A stretch of DNA of 64,000 nt from Roseburia sp. 831b (GCF_001940165.2 NZ_CP135162.1:2290001-2354000), one strand, 5' to 3'. Shown: positions 44,882 to 53,089, counted from the stretch's first letter. Notes: generated by a model not told the origin, from the sequence alone. A program made the numbers and translations.

Positions 44882-46356
44882 TACTTCAACGTATAGACCG
44901 CATCATATATCTGCTGGTCGACCTCTTCTAATCCCGCCTTTAACGATGCTAAATCCGGGTATTTTTTCTCATTTTCTGCACGGAATGCATCTTTTGCAAG
45001 GTCGGTAAAGAAAGTCTGACCCGGTGTCCATATCTGGGATACTTCCTGAATCGACGGCATTAAGGTGATATTTCCATTCTCTAGGTTCTGATATAAAAGC
45101 TCTGACGTTCCGCCTGCTTCTTTCGCTGCATCTTCCCTTGCCGGTGCGATTCCAAGCATCTCGCTTCGCTCCACCATCATGTCATAACTGGTTGCAAACT
45201 CAATAAAGGCAAGGCAGGCATTCGGATATTTCGTGTAAGCGCTGACTGCGTAGCCGTTGACGCCACCCATCGTCTTGCTGTCGATAAGCTCCGGATTCTC
45301 CTCGGTCAAGTCGCCGCTTGCCGGAAGCTGTGGTAACGTTGTCATCACAAGATTTTCTTTTGCCTTCGCTGCTGCTTCCTCACTGCTTAAGCCTTCGCTC
45401 TCATACTCTGCTGACAACTCATCTAAAAAAGTCGAATAAACATCCGGTGTGGAGATGGTCGCAAAATAGGTTCCGTCTGCTAACTTGCTGTATGCATTTG
45501 TTGTGATGGTATCATCGATACATTCCTCGTTCATCGCACTTGCGAGCTGTTCTAACACCCATGCACCTTTTTCTGCCTCCCCTGCTGCAAAGCCGATATC
45601 CGATGCATCTGTGTTGTTATTTCCAAAGACATAACCGCCATAGGAAAATAAAAATCCACTGGAAAAATAGACATCATAGAGTGATTTCATGTATCCGTAC
45701 TGGGAAGCATCTGCCGCATGACGCTCTATGGAAAAAGCGTACATGTCATTCCAGTTTTCAATCATATCCGGCACCTTGTCTCCGTCGTCATCCCAGGTCG
45801 TCTCCCAGTCCTCCGGCAGCAAATCGGTGCGGTAATAAAGCATCGGTGCCTGCACGTTTACCGGAACGCCACAGTAGTAAGTCGTGCCGTCTTTTTCCAT
45901 CTTGTATGCATCCCATGCCGTCTGCGGTATCTGCTTATAGCACTCCATTGACTCAACCGGCAATGGATAAATATGTTTGCCCTGTGCATACTGCATGATA
46001 ACGTCATTTGCCTGATACAAAACATCCGGTCCATAACCATAAGGGCCATCGTTTGCCAGATCTAAGTACTGATCCATATTGGCATCCACCGCTGTGATTC
46101 CCTGGTCCTTATAGGCCTCATTAAACGCTTTAATCAGTTCATCAAAATAACCTTTTTCGATTGCGGTATCATTTTCCAATACCTGAATCGTCACATTCTG
46201 CTCTAGTTCCCCGGTAAAGATATTGCTAAGTGCCGCACCAGACGACGCCTCCGTACCTGTCGTGGCAGTTTCTTCTTTTGCCGTTTCACCACAACCGCAT
46301 AATTGCTGTGCCAGTAACAAGGTTGCCATTACAACTACAAATGTCTTTCTTTTCAT
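44881..46356 (-). CDS. malE: Maltodextrin-binding lipoprotein, MalE-like
   Basis: A 491-residue solute-binding lipoprotein: MKRKTFVVVMATLLLAQQL then the lipobox LCGC, with C22 as the likely lipid site. The mature protein is a family 1 binding protein (FGNNNTDASDIGFAAGEAEKGAWVLEQL and KTMGGVNGYAVSAYTKYPNACLAFIEFA are typical). It is longer than average (usually about 400-430). The ATG at 46356 lies two bases after the stop of the GH13_20 gene. It should deliver maltodextrins to MalFG; specificity is inferred from the neighbours. Confidence 0.9.
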   Translation of the reverse strand: MKRKTFVVVMATLLLAQQLCGCGETAKEETATTGTEASSGAALSNIFTGELEQNVTIQVLENDTAIEKGYFDELIKAFNEAYKDQGITAVDANMDQYLDLANDGPYGYGPDVLYQANDVIMQYAQGKHIYPLPVESMECYKQIPQTAWDAYKMEKDGTTYYCGVPVNVQAPMLYYRTDLLPEDWETTWDDDGDKVPDMIENWNDMYAFSIERHAADASQYGYMKSLYDVYFSSGFLFSYGGYVFGNNNTDASDIGFAAGEAEKGAWVLEQLASAMNEECIDDTITTNAYSKLADGTYFATISTPDVYSTFLDELSAEYESEGLSSEEAAAKAKENLVMTTLPQLPASGDLTEENPELIDSKTMGGVNGYAVSAYTKYPNACLAFIEFATSYDMMVERSEMLGIAPAREDAAKEAGGTSELLYQNLENGNITLMPSIQEVSQIWTPGQTFFTDLAKDAFRAENEKKYPDLASLKAGLEEVDQQIYDAVYTLK

Positions 46357-46358
46357 GA

Positions 46359-48104
46359 TTAAGCCCCCATTTCCTCTTTTACAACTACAAACCCTTTTGA
46401 TTGTAAGAAAAGATGCCCTTTTTTGCAACCTTTCCCGTCCAATCTGTTTTCTGCACAAATGACTCTTGTTCCATGCGACTGCTCCCTCGAAATCTCTTTT
46501 GTGCTGTCTGTCTCATTAATCCATAATGTGATGGATGATGTTTTCCATGTTCTTTGCACGACAAGCATTTGATTTTCTTCCCAAATCTGAATATTTCCAT
46601 ACTGAAGAATCTCTTCTTTTTTCAGTGCAATTAATGTTTTTATCTTTTCTAAAACTGCTTTATCCCATCGCGTTTCCTCCCAGTCAAAACATCGTCTGGA
46701 ATCCGGGTCGTAGCCGCCTTCCATACAGATTTCCGTGCCATAATAGATACAAGGTGCGCCAAGAAATGTCATTTCCAGTGCGAGCGCTGCAAGCAACTTT
46801 TCCTTATCACATCCGACTTCCGAAAAGAAGCGGTGCGTATCGTGGGAATCTAAAAGGTTTAGCATCATCACATTTACCTGTTCTAAATTGCGCATAAGGT
46901 TTGCATTTAATTTTTCCGCCATTGCCTTCGCATCAAATGTTTCCCTTGCAAAATAATCCAGACACGCCTTGGTGAAGGAGTAGTTCATGATACTGTCATA
47001 CTGGTCGCCTTGCAGATATGGATAGGCATCGTGCCAGTTCTCTCCAATAATCACACAGTCTGGATTGATTTTTTTCACTTCTTTTCGAAATCTTCTCCAG
47101 AAATCATGCGACACTTCATCCGAGACATCCAGCCTCCATCCGTCGATTGCCGCCTCCTTCATCCAATAGGCTGCAATCTGAATCAAAAATTCCTGCACCT
47201 CTTCGTTTGCGGTATTAAACTTCGGCATATAATGACACGCTGCAAAACATTCGTAATTGCCTTTTTCCACATCCACGACGTCCCCATCAATCAAAAACCA
47301 ATTGTAGTAAATGGAATCGCGCCCCTTTTTTACAACATCCTGGAATTGTTCCAAATACATGCTGCAATGGTTAAATACAGCGTCAAGCACGACCTTCATT
47401 CCTTTTGCATGGGCTTTTTTTACCAGTCGTTTGACATCCTCTTTCGTTCCAAACTGCGGGTCTACTTTCCAGTAATCCTTTATGTCATATTTATGATTGG
47501 ATACAGAAGAAAAAATCGGTGTCAGATAAAGTGCCGTCACGCCTAAATTTTCTAGATAATCCAGTTTTTCTATAATACCCTCGAGATCTCCTCCCGCAAA
47601 ACTTTTCGGTGTCGGTTTTTCTCCCCATGCCATGTTGACATATCCCGTATCTTTTTGCTTGTTTCCCTGGAAAAAACGATCGATAAAAATCTGATAAAAC
47701 ACGGCATCCCGCATCCAGTCCACCGTCTTTAGCACGTCATTTTGGTTGATGTAAGGCATTTGAAAGAAATTGTAAAATCCTTCCTCAAAGCGATACGTCT
47801 CGGTGACTCCATCCTCACTGAAATAATAGATTTTGCCATCTTCTTCAATTTCAAACAGGTATGCAAACCGGACATCTTTCAACTCTAATTTGATTTCGTA
47901 GTAACTATATAGCTGGTCTCTATAACATACCTCCATAACCTGCCTATGACGTTCTAAAGTAAAATCATATTTTTGTGCGTAGATTAGGGACACTTTTGTC
48001 CCATCGTCCTCCCTGGACATCCGGAGTCGAAGCACCAGCTCTTTTGCACCGGTTGCAAAACAATACCTCGAATCCGGAATATGTAAAATTGCGTATTTAT
48101 TCAT
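46359..48104 (-). CDS. Cytoplasmic GH13_20 alpha-glycosidase (neopullulanase/cyclomaltodextrinase type)
   Basis: A 581-residue enzyme without signal peptide. Residues 1-120 form the N-terminal N-domain typical of GH13_20 (LRLRMSREDDGTKVSLIYAQKYD). The barrel carries D326 (DGWRLDVSDE), E355 (VIIGENWHDA) and D422 (LLDSHDTHRF). It would hydrolyse imported linear or cyclic maltodextrins to glucose and maltose. It is the first gene of the malto operon and is divergent from the LacI regulator, with a LacI-type operator between. Confidence 0.92.
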   Translation of the reverse strand: MNKYAILHIPDSRYCFATGAKELVLRLRMSREDDGTKVSLIYAQKYDFTLERHRQVMEVCYRDQLYSYYEIKLELKDVRFAYLFEIEEDGKIYYFSEDGVTETYRFEEGFYNFFQMPYINQNDVLKTVDWMRDAVFYQIFIDRFFQGNKQKDTGYVNMAWGEKPTPKSFAGGDLEGIIEKLDYLENLGVTALYLTPIFSSVSNHKYDIKDYWKVDPQFGTKEDVKRLVKKAHAKGMKVVLDAVFNHCSMYLEQFQDVVKKGRDSIYYNWFLIDGDVVDVEKGNYECFAACHYMPKFNTANEEVQEFLIQIAAYWMKEAAIDGWRLDVSDEVSHDFWRRFRKEVKKINPDCVIIGENWHDAYPYLQGDQYDSIMNYSFTKACLDYFARETFDAKAMAEKLNANLMRNLEQVNVMMLNLLDSHDTHRFFSEVGCDKEKLLAALALEMTFLGAPCIYYGTEICMEGGYDPDSRRCFDWEETRWDKAVLEKIKTLIALKKEEILQYGNIQIWEENQMLVVQRTWKTSSITLWINETDSTKEISREQSHGTRVICAENRLDGKGCKKGHLFLQSKGFVVVKEEMGA

Positions 48105-48179
48105 TTTAATAATAAGCCTTTCTGTATTCGTGTAAAAAAGTTTTTTCCCACTATTTTGTTTTATTTTCTGTTTTTTTAG

Positions 48180-48234
48180 TTGACAAATGTAACATTTTTC
48201 TTTATAACAAATGAGTGAAGCTTAAACGTTTCAC
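48180..48234 (+). promoter_or_regulatory. lacI promoter with LacI-type operator at the start site
   Basis: Perfect TTGACA (48180-48185), a 17-bp spacer and TATAAC (48203-48208). The operator core TTAAACGTTTCA (within 48220-48234) covers about +6 to +20. The complement offers TTGTCA (48181-48186) and TAAAAC 17 bp on as a possible divergent promoter for the GH13_20 operon, so the two promoters would share the -35 region. Confidence 0.75.
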
Positions 48235-48273
48235 TTATTGAAAACACGGGGTTGCCCGAAAGGAGTCTCACAA

Positions 48274-49071
48274 ATGAAACAGACCATTACCATCAAAGAT
48301 GTTGCCCGCGAAGCAGGTGTTTCCGTTGCCACTGTATCCTACGTGATTAACAATCGCACGGACAAACGAATCAGCGAAAAAACAAGAAAAAAAGTGCTTC
48401 AGGTCATCAATCTGTTGGATTACACGCCAAACCAGTCTGCAAAAGCACTGGCGACAAACCGTAATCAGATGATTGCGCTTTATCTTTCCACTGAGGATTC
48501 TCCTTTAAAAAATGCAGAACAGTCTTACTTTTTGCATTTTCTTGTTTCTTATTTTCATGAAAAAAATTACGATCTTATTTGTTTAAATGAATCCTATACC
48601 GAAAAGTTTGACCATGCAGATGCTATTATCTGTTATGACATTTCTTCTGAACTTTTTCATCAGATTGGTGATAGTAACTTCATTCCACTGGTTGCCTTTG
48701 ATTGTATGATTCATGACCCGCTGTTTTTCCAGATTAATTCTAACTACAAATGTATTTTGGAAAAAGCGGATACTTTCTTTTCCGGTAAGCCTTACACGCT
48801 TGTATTGCTGGATACGAAGAACCAGGAGAAAAAAGATTACCTTGCCACGCTCCATTCTGATATTCGGTATGTGAACGACTTTTCAGAGGTTTTAGATTTG
48901 GAAGAGGAAAATATCGTTGTCGTCGACCATACGTTGTACCAGTTGTTAGAGACGTCACATCATACACTTTATGTTCCTGCCATCACAACGGAAAAAGCGG
49001 ATGCATTGCTTACCTGTCTGGAATATGCATTGCAGCGTACTCCAATCCAGCAACACGACATCTTAATCTAG
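48274..49071 (+). CDS. LacI-family regulator of the maltodextrin genes (short effector domain)
   Basis: A 265-residue LacI-family protein; the ATG follows AGGAG at 48274. The HTH reads TIKDVAREAGVSVATVSYVINNR and the hinge helix LDYTPNQSAKALATNR. The effector-binding part is about 60-70 residues shorter than the usual 330-340-residue family and lacks the final conserved repeats, so ligand binding may differ. It is divergent from the GH13_20-malE-malFG-amylase operon and probably represses it and itself through TTAAACG-type operators. Confidence 0.88.
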   Translation: MKQTITIKDVAREAGVSVATVSYVINNRTDKRISEKTRKKVLQVINLLDYTPNQSAKALATNRNQMIALYLSTEDSPLKNAEQSYFLHFLVSYFHEKNYDLICLNESYTEKFDHADAIICYDISSELFHQIGDSNFIPLVAFDCMIHDPLFFQINSNYKCILEKADTFFSGKPYTLVLLDTKNQEKKDYLATLHSDIRYVNDFSEVLDLEEENIVVVDHTLYQLLETSHHTLYVPAITTEKADALLTCLEYALQRTPIQQHDILI

Positions 49072-49075
49072 GAAA

Positions 49076-49108
49076 CCGCCGCCGGGGAATTGCACCGGCG
49101 GCTTTTTT
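49076..49108 (+). terminator. Intrinsic terminator of lacI
   Basis: Eight-bp GC-only stem GCCGCCGG/CCGGCGGC followed by TTTTTT, seven bases after the stop. Confidence 0.92.
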
Positions 49109-49110
49109 GA

Positions 49111-49217
49111 GACTCGGGTGCCAAGAGGCAGCTTACAGTTTTCTTACTGGAAAATTACACAATGTCAAGTCTATTTTGTTCCGATGAGTGAACATAAGAA
49201 AAATCTAGGTATGCCTG
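49111..49217 (+). repeat. Inverted repeat copy A bounding the 49-53 kb segment
   Basis: A 107-bp segment that matches the reverse complement of 52921-53027 at 96 of 107 positions with no gaps. The sequence to its right (49218-49285) is a decayed version of the other arm of the palindromic element seen complete at 52838-53028. It starts just after the lacI terminator. Confidence 0.85.
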
Positions 49218-49271
49218 CTGAAATTTGTTTCAGAATAACGTGACCGGCATTTTTCTAAATATTGCAATAAG

Positions 49272-50444
49272 TTACTTACAAGCCACCGTTAAGACCTGTG
49301 TGGACGGATCGTAGGTAAAGGTGTAAGTACCTGCCTGATTTGCAACGAGGTTGCCACCCTCTTTTCCGGTTACATAGGACAAGCTTTCTGTGTCATCTTT
49401 TGCAATATTGGTGTAACGGATGTACTCTGTTCCGACACTACTTGTATCTCCTACTGTTACCATGGAAGTGAACATGAATTCATCCCCTTCTTCTAGGTCA
49501 ACGGTCAGGGTATAACTTCCATCTTCCTCTACAAATTTCGTCTCGTCTGTGTATACGTCTTCCCAATTTGTGATTTTGGCACCCTTGATGTAGTAATCTA
49601 CCTGTTTTTCTTCTCCTGCTGACTCACTTTCTCCGTTATAAGTCCAGTCGATGGTATCATACATGTTGATGTTGAATGCTTCCTTATTGTCCTCGCTGTA
49701 ATCGGCTGCATCCTCTTCATAAATATCTTCACCTGGATAGGTTGTTAACGTGAAGGTATAATTGCCGGCAACAAGGCACTTGATATTTGCTCTTTTTGTG
49801 CTTGCATCCCCAAGACTGCCGGAATTCTGGAAATAATCTGTTCCATCTTTGGAAAAAGCGGTCAGATAACCGCATCCTCTTTGATCATTCCAGGAAGAAT
49901 TGATGGCAAACTGGAACTCATCGCCAGCTTCTAAGTCTAATGTAATCGTGTATACATTGGCATCCAGGTTATCCTCTTTGGTCATTGTCTGTGCATCCCC
50001 AATCACAGCTCCCCAGTTTGACTCTAATAACACCGGACTTGTTCCACTTCCTACAATTGCAAAACTTCTGGTGTCTTCCTGATAGGAAACAAACCCTGCA
50101 AAGACCTCCGTATCTGCTGTAATTGCTGTTGTAAAGTCAAATTTATGACTCATCTGTGGTGTTGCAAACCAGCCTGCAAACGTATAACCTTCTTTTTCTG
50201 GCACATATTCGTCTACACAAGTTCCATCTTCAACCTCTTTTGTCTCTAAGACGGTCTTTCCGTCTGCATCATAAAAAGTGACAACATGGGTAGAAGCTGC
50301 CTGATCCTGTGTCTCAGTCACGGCCTGCTCGGTTGACGTTACATCCGTCTCTTCCTCCTTCGACTGACATCCTGTTAACATTGAAATACTCATTGAAGCA
50401 ACTAATGTTATGGCTGCAATCCACTTTAATCCTTTTCTTTTCAT
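49272..50444 (-). CDS. Surface lipoprotein with InlB-type repeat and starch-binding-like modules
   Basis: A 390-residue lipoprotein with lipobox LTGC (C26). After a Thr/Glu/Gln-rich linker comes one InlB/Listeria-Bacteroides repeat (VTFYDADGKTVLETKEVEDG to AGWFATP, about 53-118). Two beta-sandwich modules follow, each with an L(D/E)xGDEFxF motif (ITLDLEAGDEFQFAINSSWND and LTVDLEEGDEFMFTS), similar to CBM26/SusE-like starch-binding modules. It ends with a short strand repeat. LacI-type operators in its promoter tie it to the maltodextrin genes. Starch binding is inferred. Confidence 0.75.
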   Translation of the reverse strand: MKRKGLKWIAAITLVASMSISMLTGCQSKEEETDVTSTEQAVTETQDQAASTHVVTFYDADGKTVLETKEVEDGTCVDEYVPEKEGYTFAGWFATPQMSHKFDFTTAITADTEVFAGFVSYQEDTRSFAIVGSGTSPVLLESNWGAVIGDAQTMTKEDNLDANVYTITLDLEAGDEFQFAINSSWNDQRGCGYLTAFSKDGTDYFQNSGSLGDASTKRANIKCLVAGNYTFTLTTYPGEDIYEEDAADYSEDNKEAFNINMYDTIDWTYNGESESAGEEKQVDYYIKGAKITNWEDVYTDETKFVEEDGSYTLTVDLEEGDEFMFTSMVTVGDTSSVGTEYIRYTNIAKDDTESLSYVTGKEGGNLVANQAGTYTFTYDPSTQVLTVACK

Positions 50445-50497
50445 CCTTCTCCATTTCCTTTCTCATCAAATTCTCATTCCCCAATTTCTCTGCACGT

Positions 50498-50514
50498 GCT
50501 TAAACGGTTAACCG
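50498..50514 (-). promoter_or_regulatory. LacI-type operator in the lipoprotein leader
   Basis: Core TTAAACGGTTAA, a palindrome around CG, 54 bp upstream of the lipoprotein ATG and 145 bp from the promoter operator at 50644-50658, a distance that would allow DNA looping. The 348-bp gap 50445-50792 otherwise holds only the promoter below and the start region of the small ORF. Confidence 0.65.
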
Positions 50515-50643
50515 CAAAGGTAAGAAAAAGCCGTTCCTGTCTGGAAACTTCTTAAACACCTTGTGCTTTCTTCTGGATTCCATCAGGTACGAGCATGTAT
50601 CAGTCCCTTATGATTGCAAAACTGCTTTCCTAGGTTCAGGTTT

Positions 50644-50695
50644 GCTTAAACGATTAACTTAATTTTAATGTAACACTTCATACAGTTCCTGTCAA
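50644..50695 (-). promoter_or_regulatory. Promoter of the starch-binding-type lipoprotein with LacI-type operator
   Basis: On the minus strand: TTGACA (50690-50695), a 17-bp spacer and TACATT (50667-50672), then the operator core TTAATCGTTTAA (complement of TTAAACGATTAA, within 50644-50658) at about +2 to +16. This is the same operator-to-promoter geometry as at lacI. Confidence 0.7.
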
Positions 50696-50792
50696 GCATA
50701 AAAAATATCACTTTTTTCTTCACTTTTGACATGTATCTTCCTGTGCTTCTTCTTTATACTAAACTCAATAAATACCAAGGAGGAACTTACAA

Positions 50793-51011
50793 ATGAAAAA
50801 TTTATTTCCAAACGCAGCCAGATACCATTTTTTCCGTAAAAGAAAAAAGACAGCCTTTTTCCTGCTGCTTCTTTTCGGTCTATACCTTTGCAACAGTTCG
50901 GGATGTCTTTTTACGATAACTTCACAAAGTGCAGTTTCTAGTGCGCAAAGTGAATCTCCATCTCTGGATCAATTTCAGCGTGGAATTGTTCCAGGTAAAA
51001 TGCCTGGATAA
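50793..51011 (+). CDS. Small signal-peptide-bearing ORF, candidate pheromone precursor
   Basis: A 72-residue ORF preceded by a strong AAGGAGG site nine bases before the ATG. Residues 1-19 are basic (RKRKK), 20-35 are strongly hydrophobic (TAFFLLLLFGLYL), and the rest is a short polar tail ending RGIVPGKMPG. This is the layout of RRNPP pre-peptides. It is convergent with the downstream HTH regulator and its last 74 bp are antisense to that gene's 3' end. It could instead be a fortuitous ORF; no good promoter was found (a TTGACA at 50726 is 23 bp from a TATACT). Confidence 0.5.
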   Translation: MKNLFPNAARYHFFRKRKKTAFFLLLLFGLYLCNSSGCLFTITSQSAVSSAQSESPSLDQFQRGIVPGKMPG

Positions 51012-51900
51012 TTTTTTTCTCTTTTTCCTTCTTTCCTGCCTGTGCAAGATAGAAGGCAAGTTTTAAATACGCCTTGCAATCTTCCAATTCCGATTCATCT
51101 CTTTTTCCAGATTTAATCAGTTCCAGAAGGTTCCAGGATGCTTCAAGTAGAATGGTAGGGAAAAACACTTCATACTGACACTTCTTTGCCTCTTCTAAAT
51201 TATTGGCACAAAGCGTCAGTGCTTCTTGATGCTTTCCAAGCATTCCAAGCATTTTGGCACGGTTACAATTGATTAAAATCCGCCATTCCATTGCACTTCG
51301 TGCGTCTAAATATTCTTTTTCCAGGGAGCGGAGCATCATTTCCAGAATCTGTATGCCGCGTGATACTTCGCCCCTTTCTTTATAAGCAATTGCAAGGCTT
51401 AAAAGCGTATCCAATTCCTGTTCTGTGAATGGATACGTCTTTTTTATGTAAACCCTATAATCTGGAATCGTTAATTGTATGTTTTTTTCTAATTTTTCAA
51501 CAAATTCAGTCACTTTTATTCTGCCACCGCAATACTCAACCACGGCCTGCTGCTTTCCAAGATATTGCCTGCTCACAATACTTTTTCCAATTTTGCTTTC
51601 AAAACGTCTTAAATGCACTTTTGCGCGTGAAAAATCATGTTTTCGAAGGCTTGCCTCTAACTTTTCCCGCTCCTCAAAAAGTTCTAACTGTCTGCCGGAA
51701 AACACTGCATACATTTTATGTGGATAGCGGTTCATCCTTTGCATGAGCTGTTCGTAAACTTCACGTTTTACCTTATGTTTTCCATTTTCAATCCTAGAAA
51801 GCGTCCGCGGTTCGCAGATATTTTCGCAAAGCTCCTCCTGTGTCATATTGCAGGCAATTCTGGATAGTCGAATGATATCACCGGAACAATAACACGACAT
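50938..51900 (-). CDS. XRE-family HTH regulator with C-terminal helical (TPR-like) repeats
   Basis: A 320-residue protein starting MSCYCSGDIIRLSRIACN at 51900, with GGGAGG upstream. The XRE HTH is residues about 8-65 (MTQEELCENICEPRTLSRIENGKHKV). The remaining 250 residues are all-helical pairs (TLLSLAIAYKERGEVSRGIQILEMML, CNRAKMLGMLGKHQEALTLCANNL), as in RRNPP regulators (Rgg, PlcR, PrgX) that bind imported peptides. It overlaps the previous gene by 58 bp and converges on the small ORF at 50793-51011. Peptide sensing is inferred from architecture and context. Confidence 0.82.
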   Translation of the reverse strand: MSCYCSGDIIRLSRIACNMTQEELCENICEPRTLSRIENGKHKVKREVYEQLMQRMNRYPHKMYAVFSGRQLELFEEREKLEASLRKHDFSRAKVHLRRFESKIGKSIVSRQYLGKQQAVVEYCGGRIKVTEFVEKLEKNIQLTIPDYRVYIKKTYPFTEQELDTLLSLAIAYKERGEVSRGIQILEMMLRSLEKEYLDARSAMEWRILINCNRAKMLGMLGKHQEALTLCANNLEEAKKCQYEVFFPTILLEASWNLLELIKSGKRDESELEDCKAYLKLAFYLAQAGKKEKEKKIIQAFYLEQFHAEIDPEMEIHFAH

Positions 51901-52811
51901 GGCTCTTCCTCCCTTCCCACATAACGGTGTAAGGGACTTTCTTCTTTTGTGCAAACCAGATAAATTGCCTGTGCCATCGCCATACACTGTTGCGCTTCTT
52001 TTCTTTTTTCATTCCACTGTCTGCTGCCTTCATATTGTTTCTTAAGGCAGTCAGCCTTTTTTTCATACAGCATTGCCAACGGGAAAAGGTATGCCGTCTC
52101 TTGATAAATTTCGATGGTTTTCTCCAGATAAACAATGGTCTCCTCCCACAGCATCCTTTGCATTGTAATCTGAATCAGCGCCTCATAAACTGGCACCTCA
52201 TATGTTTCCCTCTGTCTCCCTTTTGCAAACAATTTCACATATTGCAATATGTGGCGTAACTTCTTTTTGGCAAAAGAGAAATCTTCCACCGCAAGATAAC
52301 GGAAACGGCAGCAAATTAACACCAGTTCCTGTTTGCTATACAACGCCCCTGGCGCATCCCCTCTGGTGCAAAGCAATGCCTCCATCGTTTTCTCCAATAA
52401 CAGCGGTAGGGAGGCACCCCTTTTTTCCAACAATAAAATCTCGTAAACACGGCAGAATTGCTGATGTACCTTTTGTTCTTTTGGCATAATATTTCTGTAT
52501 TGTTTTAATAATTGTTCTAATTCTGATTGTTTGTCCAATTCTGACAATTTATGTGCAACGCACTGCTCTATTTTTTGTCTTAACTGCCACTGCTTATAAT
52601 CTTTTGCATTGAGCATCATCTCAAACTGGTTCACTTCTTTTCCAATTCGCGACAACAACATCTGGCAGGTCAGACTGTCCATCTCCCGGACACCGTCCTC
52701 TAGCAGATAAAAATTAGACGGCGAACAAATCCCCCCGCAGATTTGCATTGCCGACAGTTTATACTTTTTCCGGTAATAATGAAGTACCGTTCCAACTGTA
52801 TTCTGTTCCAT
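51843..52811 (-). CDS. Second HTH/helical-repeat regulator, tandem paralogue
   Basis: A 322-residue protein with the same plan as its neighbour: a divergent XRE-like N-terminus (VGTVLHYYRKKYKLSAMQICGGICSPSNFYLLEDGVREM) and a helical C-terminus (EALIQITMQRMLWEETIVYLEKTIEIYQ, LAMLYEKKADCLKKQY). The two proteins are only distantly similar. The gene is first in a two-gene operon and ends 58 bp inside the next gene, so the products are probably made together and may form hetero-oligomers. Confidence 0.78.
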   Translation of the reverse strand: MEQNTVGTVLHYYRKKYKLSAMQICGGICSPSNFYLLEDGVREMDSLTCQMLLSRIGKEVNQFEMMLNAKDYKQWQLRQKIEQCVAHKLSELDKQSELEQLLKQYRNIMPKEQKVHQQFCRVYEILLLEKRGASLPLLLEKTMEALLCTRGDAPGALYSKQELVLICCRFRYLAVEDFSFAKKKLRHILQYVKLFAKGRQRETYEVPVYEALIQITMQRMLWEETIVYLEKTIEIYQETAYLFPLAMLYEKKADCLKKQYEGSRQWNEKRKEAQQCMAMAQAIYLVCTKEESPLHRYVGREEEPCRVIVPVISFDYPELPAI

Positions 52812-52837
52812 AACTCCCCCTCATTTCTCTCTATAAA

Positions 52838-53028
52838 GATTCGAATGTCAAAAGGTTGCTCACAAATTAGTTATTGGCAAATTGCACAAAGACAAGACTA
52901 TTTTTGTGACTTTGAGGAAACAGGCATACTTAGATTTTTCTTATGTTCGCTCATCGGAACAAAATTGGCTTGTCATTGTGTAATTTGCCAGTAAGAAAAC
53001 TGTAAGCAACCTTTTGACACCCGAATCC
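52838..53028. repeat. 191-bp palindromic element (copy B)
   Basis: A near-perfect giant inverted repeat. The ends GATTCGAATGTCAAAAGG and the complement GATTCGGGTGTCAAAAGG match over 24 bases with three mismatches, and the arms stay about 75-80% complementary to the centre near 52920. Its right arm (52921-53027) is the 107-bp inverted partner of 49111-49217. No ORF is inside. It resembles a MITE or large hairpin repeat and occupies most of the 336-bp gap 52812-53147. Confidence 0.8.
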
Positions 53029-53089
53029 TATAAAAAACTTCTACACTTTTCTCTATGAGAAACACATCTTACACTTTTCTCCTGTAACC

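Noticed and set aside
47010..47546. 178-codon plus-strand ORF
   Set aside because: Antisense shadow of the GH13_20 gene with no ribosome site and no recognisable domain.
50726..50760. TTGACA and TATACT as a promoter for the small ORF
   Set aside because: The 23-bp spacing is too long for a standard sigma-A promoter.
49111..53028. Site-specific phase-variable inversion system
   Set aside because: Inverted repeats are present but no recombinase gene lies within or next to the segment; kept only as a possible recombination substrate.
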